Program-made: the position numbers and the translations under genes
The notes under the pieces: generated by a model
Seen by the model: the letters and a program-made list of their open reading frames with translations, nothing else
Told to the model about the DNA's origin: nothing
The model's database searches: none
In this document: positions 6,566 through 12,094 of the stretch, piece after piece
Numbering within the stretch: position 1 is the stretch's first letter
How the letters are laid out: the number at the start of each line of letters is the position of its first letter
Assembly: GCA_031263435.1 (NCBI GenBank)
Contig: JAISFT010000129.1
Span: 1-12,094, forward strand
Length of the DNA stretch: 12,094 bases
DNA from: Treponema sp.
GTDB lineage: Bacteria > Spirochaetota > Spirochaetia > Treponematales > Breznakiellaceae
Direction: 5' to 3'

Positions 6566-6793
6566 GCTCAAAAATGGCCTCCATGCCATTTTTGAGCTTT
6601 GGGTTTTGCTTCGCAAAACCCAAGGAATTGTTGACGCCGGCATCCTTGCCGGCCCGGCTGCACCGGCATCCCTGCCGGTTTTTGACCTTGGATTTTGCCT
6701 GTAGCAAAATCCATCTATCCGCCTGCGGCGGACAGCAATGGAAACAGCGCCATCCGTGGCGCCGTCCTTCAGGCGCAATCCGGCCTCCATGCC
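6566..6793. repeat. Cluster of at least eight small palindromes, several with NTCCNT loops
   Basis: Stems found by eye: 6566-6578/6585-6597 (13 bp, loop CTCCAT); 6599-6609/6613-6623 (11 bp, loop TTC); 6636-6641/6648-6653 (6 bp, loop ATCCTT); 6662-6667/6674-6679 (6 bp, loop ATCCCT, followed by T4 on the plus strand); 6689-6698/6704-6713 (10 bp, loop CTGTA); 6718-6723/6727-6732 (6 bp, loop TGC); 6747-6751/6758-6762 (loop ATCCGT); 6759-6763/6772-6776 (loop GTCCTTCA); 6782-6784/6791-6793 (loop CTCCAT). The 13-mer GGCCTCCATGCCA occurs twice (from 6576 and 6782). Five hexaloops fit NTCCNT. The arrangement is far from random and resembles interspersed palindromic elements, several inserted side by side. 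Confidence 0.8.
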
Positions 6794-6827
6794 AGGGCTT
6801 ACCGAGGAACAGATTGAGAAGCTGTAG
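6705..6827 (+). pseudogene. Possible 3' remnant of an Rpn/PD-(D/E)XK nuclease-type gene
   Basis: In one plus-strand frame the sequence ends MPGLTEEQIEKL followed by TAG (6825-6827). A closing GL-x-EE-x-I-x-K-L tail is typical, from memory, of Rpn-family (transposase_31-like) proteins, which are abundant in some treponemes. Upstream codons come from the palindromes and meet a stop at 6702-6704, so nothing of a nuclease core remains. If real, it is the stub of a gene destroyed by deletion or repeat insertion. The match is only about ten residues and could be chance. Confidence 0.3.
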
Positions 6828-6875
6828 CCAAAACAGGAACGCTCCCGAAATGAAGTTTTCTTTGTTGTCCGGATA

Positions 6876-7283
6876 TTAGGGGAAGATACGCGGGGCCGCG
6901 CTCCAGAGCCGCTCCAGTTCATAAAAATTCCGGGCCCGCTCGGACATCAGATGAACCACCACATTCCCCAGATCGGTAAGCCGCCAGTCATCCTCTACCG
7001 CCAGGGAAGGCCGGGGGCTGTGCCGGAGGATCTCCAGGCCCTGTTCCCGGCAAAAATCCTTAATATGGCGTTCCAGACCTTCCAAGTGGGAAATGCTGGT
7101 AGCGGTGGCAATGACAAAAAAATCGGTCCAACTGTTGGAACCCCGTAAATCCAGGACCACCGCATCCAGGGCCCGGTGATCGTGAAGCAGGGCCCCTAAT
7201 GTAAGAGCCGCATCCCGGGGGTCCGCCGGGTCAAAACCGGTTTGACCGGCAAGCCGCTCATCCACCTGTAACATAGCGTCCAT
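6876..7283 (-). CDS. rsfS: Ribosome silencing factor RsfS (Iojap family)
   Basis: RsfS binds L14 on the 50S subunit and blocks joining with 30S when nutrients are short. The 135-residue product has the family core AVVLDLRGSNSWTDFFVIAT at 41-60, TDLGNVVVHLM at 103-113 and ARNFYELERLW at 117-127. ATG 7283 is chosen because GGGAGAG lies about six bases upstream; this start overlaps the end of the LCP-like gene by 26 bp. The frame remains open further upstream but only into the neighbouring gene. rsfS next to nadD and obg is a widespread arrangement. It is the last gene of this operon; no clear intrinsic terminator follows on the minus strand. Confidence 0.95.
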   Translation of the reverse strand: MDAMLQVDERLAGQTGFDPADPRDAALTLGALLHDHRALDAVVLDLRGSNSWTDFFVIATATSISHLEGLERHIKDFCREQGLEILRHSPRPSLAVEDDWRLTDLGNVVVHLMSERARNFYELERLWSAAPRIFP

Positions 7284-8465
7284 CAAAATCTCTCCCGATA
7301 ATGAGGGTAAAATCCGACCGGTATTCAAAATTCCGGAATTCCAGATCGGAATCCGGGCTTTCGTCCGGAAGAGTCTCGGAGCGGATATTCCGGCACCGGA
7401 TGATCTCCCCAAAGGCCTCTGCCGCGTCCAGAACAAGTGAACGGTCTATTATTTCCGAAAATTCAAGGTCGTCGATATCGGCATTGCCTATGGAGATGAC
7501 ATCATAACCGAAACTCCGCAAAAGTTCTGCCGTCCGGCCGGCAAGACCGGTGATATTGGTTCCGTTCAGCACTTCCACCGTAAAAACCCGTTCCGAAAGG
7601 GCCCCCTCGGTCTGCCGGGTAATCGCCCCCAGGGTTTGCCCAACGATCTGTTTGATCAGATTCCCGTCCCAGGAGGGCAGCAGCAGAGTCTGCCCGGAAA
7701 TTTCCCGGATACTCCCCCCCACGGACTGGATATTGGTCCGATCCATGTCGATAGAGGCAAATTCCCCCAGGAGCCGCTGCCAGGTCCGCCGGTTTATGTT
7801 GGTAAAAAAAAGACTCTGAAAGAGGCTGTCCACATGGGGATCGGAGATCTGGTCCCACATTTCCCCCAAACGCTTGATAAAACCCATAAAAAACCGCTGC
7901 CGGCGGAACGAAACCACCTCCCGGTCTTCTTCCGGCAGTTCGTAGGTGATGTAACTGGCGGCCTTGTCGCCGTCCAGACGTACCAGCCCTGCGGGAAACA
8001 GAATGGGAGGATCATCGTATATTTCCACCGGGGAGGGAATGAACAACTCCACCCCCTCAAGCAGGTCCACCGCCTTCCCCAGCCCCTCTTCCCCCAGGAT
8101 CATGAAAAAGTTGATCTCGATTCCCAGCAGATCCGCAATCTCGTTTTCAAAGTCGCCGATTCTTTGCCGGTTGTAGAGGGCATCGATTCGGTCCACCCGG
8201 TTGATCCGCCGGATGATAAGCCCCAGATCCCGGGGAATGTCGAAAATCGCCGCCCGCCGGGTGGCGGGGTAGTACATAAGGACAAAGGAGCTGAGGGGTT
8301 TAGCGTCTTTTTCCAGCACAAACAGCGTGCTGATGACCCGGTCCCTGGAAAGGGCCTCCTCGATCGGATCGGTCCGCAGGGAAAAGACGATAAAGATAAC
8401 CCCTCCGGCCAAAAGGATCAGTATGGCAGCCAGGAAAAAGCCACTGGCATCTACCGACGATTTTC

Positions 8466-8469
<4 letters not shown>
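7258..8469 (-). CDS. LytR-CpsA-Psr family membrane protein with LytR_C domain
   Basis: LCP proteins transfer lipid-linked glycopolymers onto peptidoglycan or other envelope acceptors. The 403-residue product has one N-terminal membrane helix (about 11-31) with the rest outside the membrane. An LCP-like domain spans about 45-235, with FDIPRD at 76-81, a basic RRINRVDRIDALYNR stretch from 87 and RRQRFF at 189-194, the places where family members carry arginines that bind the polyprenyl pyrophosphate. A LytR_C domain follows at about 296-393 (VEVLNGTNITGLAGRTAELL). The LCP part is divergent and lacks the textbook DSIMV-type opening, so enzymatic activity is not certain. The start is GTG 8469, overlapping the nadD-yqeK stop by four bases (GTGA), with AGGG seven bases upstream. 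Confidence 0.85.
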
Positions 8470-10726
<2,257 letters not shown>

Positions 10727-10981
10727 CTATTCCGCGGCAATAACTGAAGCCAGCTTCCGGCCCCGGCGCTGGGAAAAATTAACCGTCCCATCTTTAAGGG
10801 CAAAGAGGGTATAGTCCCCGCCGCAGCCCACGTTGCTGCCGGGATGAATCCTGGTTCCCCGCTGCCGGACAATGATCGTACCGGCCCTTACCGGGGTTCC
10901 CCCCGAAGCCTTGACGCCAAGATACTGGGGATTAGAATCCCGTCCGTTTTTCGCACCGCTGCCGCCCCGTTTACGAGCCAT
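10727..10981 (-). CDS. rpmA: 50S ribosomal protein L27
   Basis: L27 lies at the peptidyl-transferase centre and its N-terminus reaches the A and P site tRNAs. The 84-residue product begins [20 protein letters not shown] and contains the family stretch [27 protein letters not shown] lies six bases upstream of ATG 10981. An in-frame TAG 15 bases upstream rules out a longer N-terminus, so it has no leader of the kind Firmicutes remove with Prp. It is flanked by prp and obg. Confidence 0.98.
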   Translation of the reverse strand: MARKRGGSGAKNGRDSNPQYLGVKASGGTPVRAGTIIVRQRGTRIHPGSNVGCGGDYTLFALKDGTVNFSQRRGRKLASVIAAE

Positions 10982-11035
10982 AACAATCCTCCACTAAACC
11001 TGCGCCCACAGGACGCCGGTTCTGTAATCCCCAAA

Positions 11036-11377
11036 CTAAGCGAGTTCTGGGATTGACTCTATAATAATACAACAACAGTCCGGATACTCTTCCGAAACCG
11101 ACCGCAGACCCTCTACCAGAAAAGCCCCCGCGGCGGCCAGAAAATCCCGGCCTTCCGTCCTGTAATCCGTTTCCATCCAGAGGAAGCCCCGCTCCGGCGC
11201 GGCGCCCCGGACATCTATACCCTGTTTACCGGCAAGGGTCCGCAACGCGGTCCGCACCAGCACCGAAACCGTAGCGCAGACCAGATCCGTACCCCTGGGC
11301 CCCAAACCGGCGTGGCCCTGCACCCGGCAGGACCTCAGGATCCCGGCCCGGTCAAGGGTCACATGGACCCGTATCAC
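11036..11377 (-). CDS. prp: Prp/YsxB-type cysteine protease between L21 and L27
   Basis: Prp is the cysteine protease that in Staphylococcus and relatives trims the N-terminal extension from L27. The 113-residue product has GHAG with H22 and TDLVCATVS with C34, the same spacing and positions as the catalytic pair in the S. aureus enzyme. Its length is normal. The start is GTG 11377, three bases after the rplU stop, with GGGG upstream and likely coupling to rplU. The placement between rplU and rpmA is the family's usual one. The neighbouring L27 has no extension to cut, so its target here is uncertain. The C-terminus contains an unusual CCC run (near residue 101). Confidence 0.9.
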   Translation of the reverse strand: MIRVHVTLDRAGILRSCRVQGHAGLGPRGTDLVCATVSVLVRTALRTLAGKQGIDVRGAAPERGFLWMETDYRTEGRDFLAAAGAFLVEGLRSVSEEYPDCCCIIIESIPELA

Positions 11378-11380
11378 GGC

Positions 11381-11698
11381 CTATACCCCGGCAATATCCC
11401 CGATTTTGATGATCGAGTACTGCTGACGATGCCCCTGTTTGCGGCGATAATCCTTCTTGGGTTTGTACTTAAAAACGATAATCTTGGGATCCTTGCCGTG
11501 GGATTCCACCGTAGCGCTTACCGCTACACCCCCCACATAAGGGGCCCCCACGGTAACAGAGCCCTCTTCCCCGGAAACCAGCAAGACCTTATCAATATTC
11601 AGGCTGGAACCCGGTTCGGCATCCAGCTTATCAACCTTGAGCAGGGCGCCTTTTTCAGCCTTGTACTGTTTGCCCTTAAATTCCATCAATGCGTACAT
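11381..11698 (-). CDS. rplU: 50S ribosomal protein L21
   Basis: L21 binds 23S rRNA in the large subunit. The 105-residue product begins MYALMEFKGKQYKAEKGALL and carries the L21 signature KPKKDYRRKQGHRQQYSIIKI (split by my reading at about 79-99; key residues are the RR pair and the GHRQ). AAGGA lies about nine bases before ATG 11698. It appears to be the first gene of the rplU-prp-rpmA-obg-nadD-LCP-rsfS operon. A poor promoter candidate lies upstream (TACTAT at 11723-11718 with TTGGTT 16 bases before it); transcription could also read through from the DUF3793 gene. Confidence 0.98.
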   Translation of the reverse strand: MYALMEFKGKQYKAEKGALLKVDKLDAEPGSSLNIDKVLLVSGEEGSVTVGAPYVGGVAVSATVESHGKDPKIIVFKYKPKKDYRRKQGHRQQYSIIKIGDIAGV

Positions 11699-11767
11699 GC
11701 TCTTATCCTTGATACAAATAGTAAAGGGAACCGCTCCAAAACCAAAGTTCTGAAAGGACCTTGAGGT

Positions 11768-12094
11768 TTATACCCTGTTTGGGGATCTTTGATCAAGGGG
11801 GCTGTCAGGGCAGTGCCCATCGGGTAGAGACAGGGCGCCGCCCCGCTGAAGATAGTCCAGAAGCCGCCGCCTGCAAGCGGCGTATTCCTCGAACAGGGCG
11901 GCGGCCTTTTCAACATCATCGTAGACCTTCCAGAGGCCGCACAGTTTGCAGCCGGCCCCCCGGCGGCGCATAAAGCCCAGCACATCCGGGGCTGGGTAGC
12001 CGAGGAAGAAACCGATTTCATGGGGAAATTCAGGACTCTCCCTAAAACGCCGGCCCAGGCAGGAAAGGAGGGCCCCAAGGCCGCCCGAGGCAGG
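11768..12094 (-). CDS. DUF3793 family protein, 3' part only
   Basis: The frame is open from the right edge (12094) to TAA at 11768, 108 residues. FPHEIGFFLGYPAPDVLGFM followed by CKLCGLWKVYDDVEKAA and a Cys/Arg-rich end is the DUF3793 pattern known from Clostridia and treponemes. The invariant HEIG, LGYP and C-x-x-CGxWKVY elements are present. The role of the family is not known. The N-terminal part lies outside the window. The GTG at 11983 is internal to the conserved region, so it is not the start. It is on the same strand as rplU, 69 bases upstream of it. Confidence 0.8.
   Translation of the reverse strand, partial: PASGGLGALLSCLGRRFRESPEFPHEIGFFLGYPAPDVLGFMRRRGAGCKLCGLWKVYDDVEKAAALFEEYAACRRRLLDYLQRGGALSLPDGHCPDSPLDQRSPNRV

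Larger units (their letters stand above)
6306..6875. other. Gene-free interval rich in hairpins
   Basis: No credible gene lies between the acidic-protein gene and rsfS, which converge on this 570-bp stretch. It contains an AT-rich segment (about 6340-6367), a 14-bp GC hairpin (6377-6417), a GC-rich stretch with nothing I can name (6418-6560), a cluster of palindromes (6566-6793) and a possible gene remnant ending at 6827. Open frames on both strands here have repeat-driven, unconvincing sequences and no ribosome-binding sites. Confidence 0.75.

Noticed and set aside
6566..6793. CRISPR array
   Set aside because: The palindromes have different stems and irregular spacing, with no repeated unit of 24-40 bp and no cas genes.
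6508..6879. 123-codon plus-strand open frame over the palindrome cluster
   Set aside because: Composed of translated hairpins; no domain and no supporting start site.
6470..6922. 150-codon minus-strand open frame over the palindrome cluster
   Set aside because: Its sequence follows from the repeats and GC-rich stretches, no ribosome-binding site is seen, and it overlaps the end of rsfS. I treat the interval as gene-free.

Overview
The window looks like chromosomal core DNA from a GC-rich spirochaete, most likely a Treponema relative of the termite-gut kind. Three things point that way. The gene families and their order (rplU-prp-rpmA-obg-nadD-LCP-rsfS, then spoVG-rplY-tilS-ftsH) match, from memory, one contiguous block in Borrelia and other spirochaetes. 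NadD is fused to YqeK. A DUF3793 protein and dense palindromic repeats are present. The species call is inference; no rRNA or other marker confirms it.

Layout, left to right. On the minus strand, transcription appears to run ispE -> spoVG -> tRNA-Gln -> rplY, past an intrinsic terminator, then tilS -> ftsH and a gene cut off at base 1. ispE has a good promoter in a 159-bp divergent region. That region also carries a strong promoter for a plus-strand gene encoding an unrecognised protein with an extremely acidic tail. A gene-free interval of about 570 bp follows (6306-6875). It holds one very long GC hairpin, at least eight smaller hairpins, several sharing an NTCCNT loop, and what may be the last codons of a decayed nuclease/transposase-type gene. 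To the right, a tight minus-strand operon fills 11698 to 6876: rplU, prp, rpmA, obg, nadD-yqeK, an LCP/LytR-like gene and rsfS. It has 4-bp GTGA overlaps and GTG/TTG starts. Upstream of it lies the 3' part of a DUF3793 gene that runs off the right edge.

How the genes work together. Most of them serve ribosome construction and control (L21, L27, L25, Prp, Obg, RsfS), decoding (tRNA-Gln, TilS), cofactor and isoprenoid supply (NadD-YqeK, IspE), envelope and membrane protein quality (LCP protein, FtsH) and RNA/DNA-level regulation (SpoVG). I see no phage, CRISPR, defence or biosynthetic gene cluster. The unusual material is the palindrome cluster with a possible relative inside ispE, the acidic protein, the terminator that abuts the tilS start codon, the absence of pth between rplY and tilS, and a Prp protease beside an L27 that has no extension to cleave.
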